Positions 34,951 through 47,378 of a stretch of DNA of 64,000 nt are shown here, one piece after another. The number at the start of each line of letters is the position of its first letter. Position 1 is the stretch's first letter. Source of the stretch: Manis javanica (lineage: Eukaryota > Chordata > Mammalia > Pholidota > Manidae); the NCBI RefSeq assembly GCF_040802235.1, contig NC_133156.1, forward strand, positions 140,475,173 through 140,539,172. Reading direction: 5' to 3'. The notes beneath the pieces were generated by a model that saw only the letters and a list, made by a program, of their open reading frames with translations, made no database searches and was not told the DNA's origin. The position numbers and the translations under genes are program-made.

Positions 34951-35164
34951 ACAATTTCAGTGCTAATCAAAAATTATTCTTAGTTATGAATAAAGCAAGT
35001 TCCTAAAAATATCTGTTTGGCAGCGATGCATTCGATTTTTCATTACCAAATCCTGAAAACCTTTGATTCTGAGAATTTGCTCTCTGTCGAGAGTGGGGCT
35101 CTGTGTTGCTCTGTGGGGTTGCTCCAGTCCTGTCCCTCTTCCCCAGGACTGTCCTCCTCCAAGC

Positions 35165-35285
35165 TTTTGCAGCTCAAGAAACTGAGGTTAAGAGATGCTG
35201 AACCATTTGCCTGCAGTCCATCACTCCTAATAAGTGGTAGAGTAAGGCTCACATTCAAGCTTGCCGGGGCTAGAGGCAGCGACTG
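35165..35285 (-). repeat. MIR fragment, antisense
   Basis: 'ctcaagaaactgaggttaag' through 'taataagtggtagagtaagg' and 'cacattcaagcttgcc' match the antisense 5' half of MIR. Confidence 0.6.
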
Positions 35286-35469
35286 AACACGCACTGAGGC
35301 ATGCTGTCTCTTGATAGACTCTGAAGGTTCGAGTTGGACATGAATGCTGCTGAGCTACTGAGTTTGAGACACATTTAGGCCTTGAAGTAATATGCTATGG
35401 CCTGTAGCCCTTATGCCAAGGCCCCTTTCCTACCACTTGCATTGCAGAAATACTATAAGTCACCTGCTA

Positions 35470-35640
35470 TATCTACATACATGTGTCCTGAGCATCCACT
35501 GTGAGCAACATGGGTACAGTGATGAGAAGGACACCCTGCTCGTGTGGAATTCACTGTCAATGGCTATAGCAAAGGAGGTCGAAAGGCCTGCAGGGGGGCA
35601 ATAGAATAGATGCACACTTGTGACTTGGGGGCATGAATGC
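35470..35640 (-). repeat. L2-like fragment, antisense
   Basis: 'tcctgagcatccactgtgagcaacatgggtacagtgatgagaaggacaccctgctcgtg' resembles the antisense L2 3' end ('gagcacctactatg... gatacagcggtgaacaag'). Confidence 0.4.
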
Positions 35641-35999
35641 AAAACCAAGGACTATTGAGCTCAGGTTTCTGTCTATTTTTGCCTCTTCAGAGGCCTTAAT
35701 CAATCTAAATCAATCTAATCCAAAAATGTTTTTATATCTCTGGACTCTTTCTGAGCAGAATTTAAATATCTAAGTCTTTCCTTTCTTTAAATGAGATCAA
35801 GAGAAAACGCCCTCCCAGGTCTCTGGCCCCTTCCCCAGTGCCCCCTCCCGTCAGCCTCTGGGTCTGAGAGCTCACAGAGCCTGTTCACCATCTGCAGGGC
35901 AGTCTGCGGTCACTACTGTAGTGGTGCTGCCTTTTAAGGAGGCTTCTCCAGCTTATGCTTTCTCATTTCTTAGCATCCCACGGCGTGGCTGAGCATGTC

Positions 36000-36960
36000 T
36001 TTATTCTTCTTGCTGGTTTTCCTTTTCCGGTTCTTCCCATGACTTCTCAGTCTCCCTGGGGTTTTTGTCTTCTGGTTGCACCTCAGCATATTACCCTAGA
36101 AATTCTCTCTCTATGCACTCTCCCCAGGCATCATCTCACTCCATGCTGCCACCACCCAAGTGTATCTCCAGCACAGATGACTCTCAGCTGAGGTCCACAT
36201 GCACACATCCAACTGCCCACTGGATATGGCCATGGAGATGTCTGACAGCGCATCTCAGAGTCCTCTGATTCCAAGTTAAATTCATTATCTTCACCCTTGT
36301 TCTGCTGCTCTGCCCCCACAAGCAATGAGGAGCACCCACATCTAGGAAAATGTGAGTCATCTTTGAACAGCTCATCCTTCCACTTCATCTCCTTCATCAA
36401 ACCAATCACTAATTCTACCTCCTGAACCTCTCACTTTTCTCCATCCACCATTATTTCTTGCCTTCTTTACAGACACAGTCTCCTAAATGGTCTTCTGGCC
36501 ACCAATCATGCTCCCAACTAAAGTGGTTTTTTTCATAGCAGTTGGAGTTATCTTTCCAAAGGGCAAGTTGACCTGTCCCTGCTCTGTTGAGACACTTCAG
36601 TGGCTCCCCATAATCCTCAGGAAAACTGGAAAGCTCTTTAATCTGTCCTGTGAAATCATTTATTATCTGCCCCTGGCTTACCTCCCTCTCATCCCGCCTC
36701 ATTCTGCTCCTCTGCACTGGCCACGTTCAACTCACTTCTGCCTCTCTGCCCTGCCCTTCTCCTGCCCCCAGCTTTTCTCTTCTGTCACACCTGCTTTTCA
36801 CCTCTTCCTCGGTCACCTTGACTCCTATCCATGCCTCAGTCTCTGGCTCAGCTCTCACTCCCACTGGAAGGATTCCCCCAGCCCCTCCCCAGCCAGTTTG
36901 AGTTCAGCACCTCATCCATGTGCTCTCACAGCTCCTAAACGTCCTTGCTCAGAGCTGTGA
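36000..36960 (+). repeat. L2 LINE, sense, ~1 kb ORF2-3' remnant
   Basis: A long colinear match to the L2 sense strand: 'ccaactgcccactggatatgg' and 'gatgtctgacagcgcatctcag' (36208-36262), 'tctcctaaatggtcttctggcc' (36479), 'tatctttccaaagggcaag' (36549), 'cttcagtggctccccataatcc' (36594), 'tctgcccctggcttacctccctc' (36667), and a C/T-rich end. These encode the reverse-transcriptase tail in living relatives; here no frame is open over the whole length. Confidence 0.75.
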
Positions 36961-36999
36961 AGTGAAATCGTGTGATTACCTGGGAGGAGAGGATGAAGC

Positions 37000-38025
37000 T
37001 GCTGGCTTACCATTTCCCGCTAGCATCTCGAAAGAAGGTTTAAGAATTACATGTACATGAACACTTGTCAAATATCTCCATAAAAACTTTTTAAAAAGCC
37101 ACATGTAAGACTTCCTCAGCTGAGAGGAAATGTTTCCGTATAGTGATGTCCACCAGATGTTATTGTTTTCTGGCTACTGTTATCATATTACTTTAGGCCT
37201 TTTTCCCCCAACTCCTGTATAGAGAAGCATGAGATGAATTATAGGACAAACGAGCAAATGCATTTTTTTTACATTCTTTAGCAGAGGCAGAGTTGGAGAC
37301 AGGGTTCTCTATCTTCATGATGTCACGTGAGCACCGCCGATGTCCCTGCAGTCTGCAGAATCCTAGTGGCATTTTCTCACTCTTCTGTCTTGGGGATTTC
37401 GAGGCTTTTTGGTTTCTCCTCTGAGAAATGTCATTCCAGAAAGGAGGAGATACCAAAGACATCACCTGACCTTGTCTGCAATGGCGACATCAAAGTTTGT
37501 GGGATAGGGTCTCTGTGTGTGCGTTTATGCATGTGGTGTTGCATAAATGCAATTTTACTTAAATCTCTAAAAATTCAATCTTAAACAGTTAGAAACTAGG
37601 TGAATATCCTTAACTGTAACTTCCCTCTAATTGCTAGTTGTGATTGTCCACAACTTTCATCTAGGTCAGAACTTCCCAAAGATTTTTCTATGGAAACTAG
37701 TCCCTTAAGATTTAACGAATAGACTAGATAAATCCTTCATCTGGATGCCAAATGTAGATCCTGTGTTTAATAGGGAGCTGCATGTTCTCTTTCCTTCCAG
37801 AGAGTCATTATCTATGCCAGCCTAAGGCAAGCGCTATGATGTGCACAGTCAACTGGTTAACTCAACATTTCCTGTGCGTATTTGACCACACAACCCATTT
37901 TCTTAAAAGGTATTAATTTGCTACAGAATACAGTTCAGAAAATACTGGTTAGACCTCTTTGGGCTTTTTATTAGTGCTTTGCAACACCTCTTGTACTAAC
38001 TAAATGTCTGCTTACTAGAAATCAC
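37000..38025. other. Intergenic DNA, nothing recognised
   Basis: No family signatures or exon-like structure seen on either strand; 85-90-codon frames near 37193-37584 overlap antisense to each other and look like chance. Confidence 0.45.
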
Positions 38026-38029
38026 ATAG

Positions 38030-38285
38030 TTATAGCAGTAATAGCTAACATTTACTGAATGTTACTGTACCCCAGGCATTACTCAAGGTACTTTATAGGT
38101 ATTAGCTCATTAATCTTTCCATCAATCCTATGAAATAGATATTATTGTCATCCACATTGTATAGTCAAAACTAAGGCCCAGCGAGGTAAAGTATCATGTT
38201 CAAGGTCACACAGCTGGTAAGCAGTGGAACTGGGATTGGAACCCAGGCAGTTAGGTTCAAGAGTCTGTGATCCTAGCTCCAAGGA
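38030..38285 (-). repeat. MIR SINE, antisense, near full length
   Basis: One of the best-preserved MIRs here. It runs from 'taatagctaacatttactgaatg' through 'ggtattagctcattaatc', 'gtatagtcaaaactaaggcccag' and 'caaggtcacacagctggtaagcag' to 'ggaacccaggcagttaggttcaagagtc'. It spans ~255 bp, close to the full consensus. Confidence 0.9.
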
Positions 38286-39094
38286 TCCAAGAATATCATT
38301 CCCGACTTCTCCACTTTGTCCTCTTTCACTAAATCTGATCCTAGCCCATGCACACTGCCTGACAAAGGGTAGGTTTTTATGAAAGTTTGATGGTCCATGG
38401 GTCATCTAGCATTGTCATTGATAAACAAGGCAAATTTTTTATCCCATCTCTATCATTCCTAATAATGCAGCTGAAATGGGCTGAAACAATGATGCCCCTG
38501 CCAACCCCCCACCCTCTCCCAGGGCCAACTCTGCTGGCCAGGTAAGGAAAGAGAACAGACTTATATTGTAGTGCAAAATGAGCACATGCTGGGCATCTTC
38601 ATATAAGGTGGCAGAATGGAGTTTGAAAAACATGCTATAGTCCTGGGTCACAAAACAAATGCAGACATCACAAAACAGACTGCCAGAGGATGACAAACAT
38701 TTGAATATAAATTAAAAGAAGCTTTGCAGACACAGCATAACAAAAAGCCCAATTAACAAAACCAACCATATGCTACTACCAGAATGGTTGGGCACAGTGT
38801 AAAACATACCCGCACATCACATGCAAAGAAATCTTAGATGAAACAGCTTCATTAGATAAACTGGAACCAGTGCCAAAATGAGATGCTGCAGTGAGGAAAG
38901 AGGGTCCCCAGAAAGCACTGTAAACATGCCCAAATAAAATAACCATTAAAGGAATATATCTCCTGAAGTACTGAACAAATAGTCATAGCAAATAAAACAA
39001 AACGATATACTTTTGAATTTGTTCTGTTTTTTCTTCCACATTGAATTACCACAGACCTTGCTTTATTTAGCAACATTTTTAAGGGTATTATAAA

Positions 39095-39200
39095 GTAGTG
39101 GTGAAGAGCATGACTTCAGAATCAGACAGACTGTGTTTAAATCCTGGCTGTGTAAAATGCTAAAGGTATGAATTTTGCAGGATAGTTTAAGTATCTGTTA
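39095..39200 (+). repeat. MIR fragment, sense
   Basis: 'agagcatgacttcagaatcagacagactgtgtttaaatcctggctgtg' is the 5' part of sense MIR. Confidence 0.7.
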
Positions 39201-39534
39201 CTATGTGGGGAAATGGAGAGGAATACTCAATTGTTTTACTTTTATCAGGATTAAAACTGATGATGTTTGGAAAGGGCAGAGCAGAGTTTTGGCATGGCAT
39301 CTACATAGACTCCATAAATAAGAGCCATTATTATTTATTTGTTAAAGTTAAACATATTCCAGGATGTAATAAACTGGAATGTACATTTTAACTTGTCTGC
39401 TGTTTAGGTTAACCAAATAGAAGAGAATTCTTTCTGGGAGAATTCTGTCCTGGGCATTAGATTACTGCAGCCGTAGTCCAGTGATTAGGCCATAAAACAT
39501 CCATTTGCTCATTTGCTCACTCATGTGCTGCCCT

Positions 39535-39760
39535 TCCATTCATTCATTCAGTAGTTCCTGAGCACCCTTCAGACTCCGGTGAACTGTTCTGTGTGCTGAG
39601 GATATAAATCTGATTGAGACACAACATCCACTCAAAGATGCTCTTAGACTGGTATGGGAAACATCCAGAAGGGGAAATAATTGTAATAACTATGGGTCAG
39701 GACTAAAATAGATGCATGTTCTGCCCATTATGAGAAGGCCATTGATTTTGTCTGGGGAGT
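39535..39760 (-). repeat. L2 LINE 3' end, antisense
   Basis: Starts with 'cattcattcattcag', the antisense of the L2 terminal TGAATGAATGAA repeat, then 'cctgagcacccttcagactcc', 'gctgaggatataaatctgattgagacac' and 'gctcttagactgg'. The exact element end is therefore visible at the left. Confidence 0.75.
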
Positions 39761-40014
39761 TCACTAAAGAGTCATTTGAAGTTAAATATTGAAGGATCAA
39801 TAGTGATTTCAGGAGGAAATAGGGATTTGGAGGTTTATTAATCTGCTTATTCCACTTATTGAAACTATATTGGGAGAATGACAGACAACTGTTCAACTAA
39901 TTTCTAATTGCTCCACACAGAACAGAAACATTTTCCATTTTTCTTTAGCTTATTCCTCCCCTCAAACCTCCCAGCCTCCACAAAGCACAGTTTTTAAAAT
40001 GTTGATATTTAAGA

Positions 40015-40215
40015 AAGAACATGGCCTTTGGGATTTCCTAGACTGGAGTATGAATTTCCTCAATCCTTTCTAGATGTGGGAATTAGGGAGAGTAATCTAA
40101 TGCCCATTTAATATCTTCGTGCTTCAATTTTCATCTGTAAAATCAGAAATTATGTATAGCTTGTTAGACATTGGGCACTATGTGGCTACATTAGGTAAGC
40201 CTCAAATAAGATGAT
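40015..40215 (+). repeat. MIR SINE, sense, diverged
   Basis: 'tcaattttcatctgtaaaatcag' with upstream 'gggaattagggagagtaatctaatg' and a downstream 'gttagacattgggcac'. Order and spacing fit MIR; divergence is high. Confidence 0.5.
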
Positions 40216-40849
40216 ATAATTATTTTAAGAAAGTTATGGAACTAATATATAACATTTTAGAGCAGCAACCCACTAAAAAACTAAAACAGGATTCTCAAGA
40301 TAGAGTAGTCCCTCAGGACACATTTCAGAATTATTTGGTGGTAGTGGGAGTGAAATTTCTGAGTGAAGGAAATTTCATATTCCCACTGTTTTTCTTCCCT
40401 CCAAACAGCATCCAGAGTTAACCTTTAAAGCACAATCATGTTATGCCCTTCCCCTGATCAAAATCCTGCAAATGGTCGCCATCCCTTTGGCTTTACCAAC
40501 ACCCTCGCCGTCCTACCAGGCTGTATGTGACATTGCTCTCAGTACCACCTGTCACCTCTGGCTCTCCTCTCGTTCCTGGTGGGAATGCCATACTGGTACT
40601 TGTCCCTTACCTCTGTCGAAGTCTTCTGCATTAGGCACAAGTGTGCTTCTTTATGAATCTGCATCAATAAATAATCTCTTTGTATTGGCTCTGGCTTCCA
40701 AAAGGAAAAGTGTTTAAGGACTCATACATATGAAGATATATTAAAGAATTTAAGCCAGGATTTTTTTTTTAAAGACTTCAAGAAACCAACACACACACAT
40801 GTTAAACTGAGTATTTGTACTCTATTCTAATGATGGAGAGAGAAGCAAG

Positions 40850-41050
40850 TAACACAATAGAGCCAGACCCGCAGACTTGAGGCAAATTGGTGTCACATGA
40901 AGTACTTAGAATTGCTGTCCATCAGTCTCTTTGTTTAGAGAATGAAGATTATTACAGTTCCAACGAACTGAGTAGTTGTGGGGAATAAAATGATTTAGTT
41001 ACTGGAGAGCACTCAGACCAGTGTCTGGTATAAGAAAAACACTCAACACC
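40850..41050 (+). repeat. MIR SINE, sense, diverged
   Basis: 'gtctctttgtttagagaatgaagattattacag', 'gttgtggggaataaaatg', and 'gcactcagaccagtgtctggtataagaaaaacactcaa' match the second half of sense MIR in order. Confidence 0.6.
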
Positions 41051-41984
41051 CACCCCCATTTTTATTAATTAGGATCAGAAGTAGAATCGTCAGGAAAAGA
41101 GAATCACTGAGAATGTCCTGGGCAGGAGATGCTCGCTGTTGCAGTTGGGGCACACAGACACAGGAAGAGCTAATCAGGTGCAGGTTCTGAAGAGGCAGGT
41201 CAGAGAATTAGAGGGAGTCGTGGACAAAGACATGGTTATCCTATGGTAACTTGAGTCTGCATTTTCCAGATAATTTCTGGGGACTGGAAAGGTGTAGCTT
41301 TTCCTGCTGACTCAGGCAAAGTTGGGGACCGAGCAGCAGCTGCGTGTCTACTTTGAATCTACGTGGTGTCTGCTCTTCAGCATTGCTGCCTGCAGGAAAC
41401 CCTGGGGACTGAGGACTCAGCAGAAGTGGATGCTCCCAGTCCTGGTGTCCTGTGTAAGTTGACCTGGTTTCTGAGCAATCTGGCCAAGTTCTGCCAGAAA
41501 TACCCTCTCAGCCCTTGCCTGTGCCCAGGCAGGATGGGCCCAGCTGGAGAGAATGGCACAGGCAGTTGGCTCTGGGGACCAGGGGGTTTTATGGTCCCCT
41601 AAGCAACAAGCATTTGTTTTGTCCTGCTCTATATTCACTATGATGACTCATATTCCCACTGTCAGGGCCTCTCCTGCCAGTTCTGCCACTCTCTTCTGCC
41701 TCCAGCTTCTGCTTATTTGTGCGTTGGCCCTATATTTACTGCCTTTGCCAAATGTGTGTCATTCAGTCTTCTCCTGACATAATTGGATTCTATTGCCCAT
41801 CATTAATTTAGAGCCTGGATTCACATTGAGCCACCTGTGGGTCTCTCCTTGTGCCAGGCTCCCTTCTCTGGTTAAATCCATCTTAGCCTGGGTTCAATTC
41901 ATGGAATCCATGTGCAAATGACCCTTCAGAAGGAGCCTGGGTCCATGGTGACTATTAGGCTGGTCCCATAGGTTGGCAATTTCT

Positions 41985-42225
41985 ATATAATGGATATTTA
42001 TAGGAAACATGGGATGGGCCAGGTACTATACAAAACACTGTAATATGCATTTATATCACCTAATTTAAAGCGATACTCCAAACAACCTTGTGATGTGTGT
42101 TTTTTCTAAATGTCATTTTTCTTTTGAGGAAGAACTGAGACTTACAGACGTTAAGGTTACTTATCTGGTAAGAGGTGGAGTTAGGATCTGAATGCCAGCA
42201 ACTGACCACTCTGCTAATCTAAGTA
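41985..42225 (-). repeat. MIR SINE, antisense
   Basis: 'ggccaggtactatacaaaacactg', 'catttatatcacctaatttaaagc', 'gaggaagaactgagacttacagacg' and 'ttacttatctggtaagaggtgg' are antisense MIR blocks in order. Confidence 0.75.
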
Positions 42226-42669
42226 TGCCTCATAGGAGCATGATTTTGATTGTCTTTTAAATCTGATGTCATTAAGTATCTGCGATTGTTATGCTGTGCT
42301 GAAGTAGCTGAAGGCAGTCTAGGGAAAACTGTGCCTTTAATAAAGTCCTTCACTGGGGCAAATCAAGTATCCAGGGCCATTGACTAACCATTCTAGCATG
42401 CAATCCATGAACTCAAAACAAGTACGCTGAAACTGAACCACAGCTCCCCTTGCATACCTAAGTAAATATCTTTATTTCGTATTCTAATCAGAAAATTTGA
42501 AAAAATGTAACCTAACCTCTTAAGACCCTCTGTCTTAACTAATTTAACTAACTTAACCCTTAAAAACAGCTCAACGTCTCAGTCATGAAGAATTGACTAT
42601 TGTACTGTAAATGTGAGACTGCGGGACTGAAATTGCGTTTGCTGGCTCCATTGCCCCGCGCAGTGCGTC

Positions 42670-42683
42670 CCTCCAGAGGGCAG
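42670..42683 (+). promoter_or_regulatory. CTCF-like motif CCTCCAGAGGGCAG
   Basis: It matches the CTCF core (CCASYAGRKGGCRS class) at all but one position and sits in a locally CpG-containing patch (42630-42735) in otherwise CpG-poor DNA. Orientation is +. Motif match only. Confidence 0.5.
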
Positions 42684-42969
42684 CAGAGCGTGGCAGCTCT
42701 GAGAGATTCGTGGAACTGCTGAGGGGTTCATGACGAAACAGCGTTGTACTGTTTACCATATATGTAAGTACCATTTGTTTCCTTTTTCTGAAACAAGTGC
42801 TTTTCCCCGTCTTTTTTCCATTAATTCCCAGTCTTCCAGGCTGTCACTTGTTATACATGACTTGGATTATTTTACTGAAGAGGGAATGCTTTATCTTCTT
42901 CAGAAAACCCAATTGTTAGACAAGACCTCCTTTCATTGCTCTTTGGATGCACTTATCATTCAATAATTA

Positions 42970-44485
42970 GCCACCCTCCCATATAACGAATTCAAAATGG
43001 GAGTTATGATTTGCCTGGGCATCTCACAGTTCCAGCCGTTAGTGTTAACCCAGCTGAAACTACAAGACTAAAAATAATCAAATTAAATAACAACAGTGTA
43101 TTTTGAATTAGTGCTGAACAAATGGTAAAGTATCCTCCATTCATCATTAATTAATGTTCATTTCGTGCCCACAGAGAATGACGCTGGGTTACTGCTTCCT
43201 GAAGTCATAAATGAAACTTTCCCTGCCTCTGAAGGTTGTATAGTTTTGGTGAAAATCACCTTACAGGATTTGGAATAGTTTCATAAAATAAATCACCCTG
43301 GAAATGGAAACAAGGGCTTCCCTGGATTTTATCACTTTGGTAGAGGATTTCAGCAACGAAGAACCTAGAAACTATGAGTTTTCTTGTTTGACAAGAACTT
43401 GAAATTGCAAAGATAGCTGTCTCCTTTCTTTACTTAACATACCAGCAAAGATACATATTTTTTCTCTTTTTAAAATATTGCCTCTACTTTTTTTTAATTT
43501 TATGAATACTTAGTTTATATCTCATGTAGATATTTTCTCTCTTGACCTCTGTATGATATTGCCACACATATATGTGAATGAAATTTGAAGGTGGCAAAAT
43601 GATGTTCAAGCATAGTAATTTTTCCTGAGGATTTTTGGACACTCATGTTTAAGAGGATATCAATTTGGTCCACATTTGTGGAATGGTTTCCCATTACTGA
43701 AATATTTTTCTTATCCATAATAAGCAAAGAGTAGATTCATGCCTCTCTTGAGTGACTCTTTTCTCATAATTGTCTTTGAGAGTCATATTTTCAGTTATAT
43801 TCTCATACCAAAATAAAAGAGCTTTCCATATTTTCTTAAAATGTTTGTAGTGATAGAATACCTGTTGAAATAGTTTCAAAAATTAGTTTACTTATTTATT
43901 TTAAAAAGTATGTTTGCTATAAACATTTATTTGGTGGCTAAAGTGACCTCCAAACTTAGAATTCCACTTTTAAGTTCATCCAGCTTCTTCATTTTCTGGT
44001 TAAAAGCTATCAAAATTTTAACTATCTATGGCAGCTTGTTGCCCACTCAATCCCAATTCTACCTTCTCCCTTAATGAGCTCTTAATTAGTGGGGGATGGC
44101 AGTGTATTTAGGTAAAGTTCAACATTTCCTGATCCCTTTTATAAAATAGGGATGACCAATGGCATATAAAAACATGTCTTTGGGAGGCAGTTTCTGAAAA
44201 TGCCTTTTAAAAGGAGCTTAGTCAGTTGGCCCCTGCTTGGAATTCAGGTATTGGCTGGAGTTCCAGCATCCATCTTGTAATCATGAGGTTGTCTTGAAGA
44301 TGTAAGCCACAGGCTAATGAAATCCGAACAGAAACACAAATGGAACTTGGGTTATGATGACTCTAGTAGTCCCAGAATGTTTATCTCTGAAATGATGTTG
44401 TATGTGAGAGAACTAATCCTCTGTTTCTCCAAAGCACTGTTTTCTTGGGTCAATTCCTATTGTAATTGCAGTGTTACACCCTGAA
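42970..44485. other. AT-rich intergenic DNA, nothing recognised
   Basis: No repeat or exon signature that I can support; short minus-strand frames at 43515-43879 look like chance. Confidence 0.45.
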
Positions 44486-44489
44486 TGTT

Positions 44490-44810
44490 TTCCCAGCAAG
44501 TTCTTTCATGTCTTCGATGCCATTACTCAAAAATCCCCTTTCAAGAGTGTTTCCCTAGTCACTCTCTCTGCCGCTTCACTCTCCACCGTTCTTTCCCCTG
44601 ATGTTGCATATCTTCTTTCCCCAGTTTAGTTTTCTCCCTTGTGTGATCTAACCTACAGTATATTTGACTTTTAAGTTCATTTTATTGTCTGTTTCATCCC
44701 TAGAATGTAAGCCCCAAGAGACAGGTATTTTTGCCTATTTTACATACTAGATTAGGGCTAGGTACTAGAAGTGCACATGCTTTGTTGAATAAATGTGATA
44801 AGGAATTGGC
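44490..44810 (+). repeat. L2 LINE 3' end, sense
   Basis: Runs through 'gtctgtttcatccctagaatgtaagccccaagagacagg' and ends at 'tgctttgttgaataaatg', the typical sense 3' terminus of L2 (…GAATGTAAGCTCC…TGTTGAATGAATG). Confidence 0.75.
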
Positions 44811-45734
44811 TGACTGAGGAAGATGTGGAGGAAAGATATTAAAGCTCGTATATGGAAAGCCAGAAAGCTGGCAATCCTTTTTTGGCCTAAGTAGCAGGAA
44901 ATCATTGCCAGATCTGAAAGCATAAGTGAAGAGAGAGATGATACATATTTCTGGGATGGAGTAGAGATGGAAGGATAGAGTGAGGTGGAGAAGGGTTCTA
45001 GTGTCAGGAAAGGGAAGTAATGAAGAGCAGAGTGAAAATAGCTGGTGAATGTTTCTGGAAGTTTAAGTGACGGTAGATTATGAGAATTTATAGTCAAGCC
45101 AACTCATGACTTTATTATTCTTTTTATAATTCCAAGCTACTCAGAGGTAGGAGTGGGAGATAAACAGGGATGGACGGTCAACTTTTCCCAGGGCTGGTAA
45201 ATGGTAGGGTGGGAAGGGCAGAAAGATGAGGTGTCATGGCTGAACAGGTTGTTGAAATGACTGAAAATGGCATCAAGCTGGAGAGGGCAAGTGGAGCTAG
45301 AAGGCAGAGGATTGCACCTGGGTTGTGAAGGTAGGATGTGCGCTAAAATCCCAGGGTGTTCCCTGACCATGGGTTCTACCTTCATCCTCAACTGAAAGTA
45401 GGTTTGGACTTTGCATTACACTTCTGCCTCTACCATGCATAAAGTTTATGTTCAAGGACTCACAGCATTCTTTAATCCCTGTGCCATTTGGCCTGATGTA
45501 TAAGTCTGACCCAGTGAAAACCTGTAGGTCAAGTGTATGGTGCACAATCTCAGGCAGTCATCATGCCAGGAAAGACCTACAGCATGTCAGTGTGCACTGT
45601 AGGGTGCAGCTCAAGGAGACTGCTGTTCATTTTTGTTTGACTCTAAATGGGTGACCTTCACATTTGCCCTTATTATTTCCAGCTCTCCTTTTTGTCCATG
45701 TGCTTCACACAGTAGCAAAACAGAGAGGCTGGGA

Positions 45735-45965
45735 GTTGGGGCCTTGGGCTCTGGAATCTGTTGTGTGGTATCAAATCCTAGCTTCAGCACTGTCTGGCTG
45801 TGTGGTCTAGGAGAGCAAGTACTTACCTTCTCTCCAATTCAATGTGCTCAGCTGTGAAGTGGAGTCGGCGCTAGTGCACAGCACACAGGGTCGTTACAAA
45901 GACTGCTGCGATATGTATACAGTACCCAGCATGGAGTCGAGCACACAAAACACACTTCATTGGTG
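45735..45965 (+). repeat. MIR SINE, sense, near full length
   Basis: 'ggccttgggctctggaatctg', 'caaatcctagcttcagcactgtctggctgtgtgg', 'gtgctcagctgtgaagtgg', 'acagggtcgttacaaag' and 'acagtacccagcatggagtcgagcac' are all in MIR order. Confidence 0.85.
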
Positions 45966-46014
45966 GTGATGATGATGAGGGTGATGGAGGAGGTGATGGG
46001 GGTGATGGTGATGA
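45966..46014 (+). repeat. GRT-rich low-complexity tract
   Basis: Imperfect triplet/hexamer run of GGTGAT, GATGAT and GATGGG units, entirely free of C on the plus strand. It directly follows the 3' end of the MIR. Confidence 0.7.
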
Positions 46015-46019
46015 TTAGC

Positions 46020-47375
46020 TCAGTAACTACGAGAAGTTAACAAGACTGCACAGGCAATGCTCCCATTGTTTCCTTGAGTTTGAACAAGGGGGAACTTGTG
46101 TCCCCTGAGCACAAGCAGGCTGCAATGAGCTCTTATAATTATAAACTGTGCAATTTGTTTATGAATAGCACATCAATTAAATGTCTGGCCTAAAGCTTTC
46201 CACACAGTACATTCAGACAAAACAGATGTTAACTTCTAAGAAACATCTAAACTGTTAGATAGCCTTTAAAATGTTTCGATAAAAATATCAATTTTAATTG
46301 ATTCAAAGTTCTCAGTTCAAATCACTGAGGTTTCACTGTAGAAAAGAAGAAAATAAAGCAAAACTATGAAAATAAATACACCCAGAATCCCAGTAGCCAT
46401 ATATAATTATTAATAGCTACAACTAACTAAGGATATCTTGACCCATCTAGCCCTTTTCCATGTATACATATCTCTCTCTTCCAACTTAAAAGTATTTGTT
46501 ACAAATATTAAAATACCTAGGCATCCAGTTAACTAGAGAGAAATGCTGTTGATTGCACTCATTAACAATTTTTCCATGGAGGAAAAAGACACATGAAAAG
46601 AATTCCTAAAGAATGATGAATGCAAAGTGAACAGGAGAAGGATGTTCAGCCCACAAACAAAGGAGTTATAGGTGCCTGGTTGGAGTAGGCTGTGGTCCTC
46701 TCTTCAGCCTGTAATAGAATATCAGCCATTCACCTTTAATGGATAAATATCATAATCTTTTAAATGGATGGGGATTCATACTACACAGAAGTCATTACAA
46801 CCAAAGCTGTTAAATTTTGCATCTATGAATGATTTGCAGGGCATATTTATTTAGTACTTTTCTGTCTGAAAGACATGATTCTGAGTCTATGGGAGTTATG
46901 TTACAACTATTTAAGTTATAGGTAACTGCTAGCAATGCAAAATAATTCTTGTCTATAGACAAGCAAATGAATTGTGTACTTTTCTAATATTAACTTCTTG
47001 AACTGGTTGTGACATCTCACCAGTTTCCTTATTAATGAGTTAAATAAAATCTGTAATACATGTTCATTTTTATACTGGCATGAGAATCACAATTTTTCTT
47101 CATCTTTTTCTTTCTTAAAAAAATTATCTTTTGACCAGGCTATTTCCTCTGCAGTAACTATCCAAAGAAGGTGTTTGTCTTCCATGATGTCTGTTCCTGA
47201 TATGGCTGGTGGTAGCCTCCTTACTGATAATTTCATTTTTAACTGCATTATTTAGAGGTTACAGCTCTTTGACATTTGTAATGTGCAGTGAAAATGCCTT
47301 TTGGCTTTCCCACAGTAGTATACGATATTCTCGACTACTTTCTTTTGATTGGCTTATTTCAGCATAAAATTAGGA
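46020..47375. other. AT-rich intergenic DNA
   Basis: A short stretch near 46505-46560 ('aaatattaaaatacctaggcatcc') is weakly L1 ORF2-like in sense, and 47280-47370 is weakly antisense-L1-like. Neither is strong enough to call. No gene features. Confidence 0.4.
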
Positions 47376-47378
47376 GGG

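Noticed and set aside
44765-45097. 110-codon minus-strand frame
   Set aside because: No domain, no conservation evidence, and it starts within the L2 end; probably chance.
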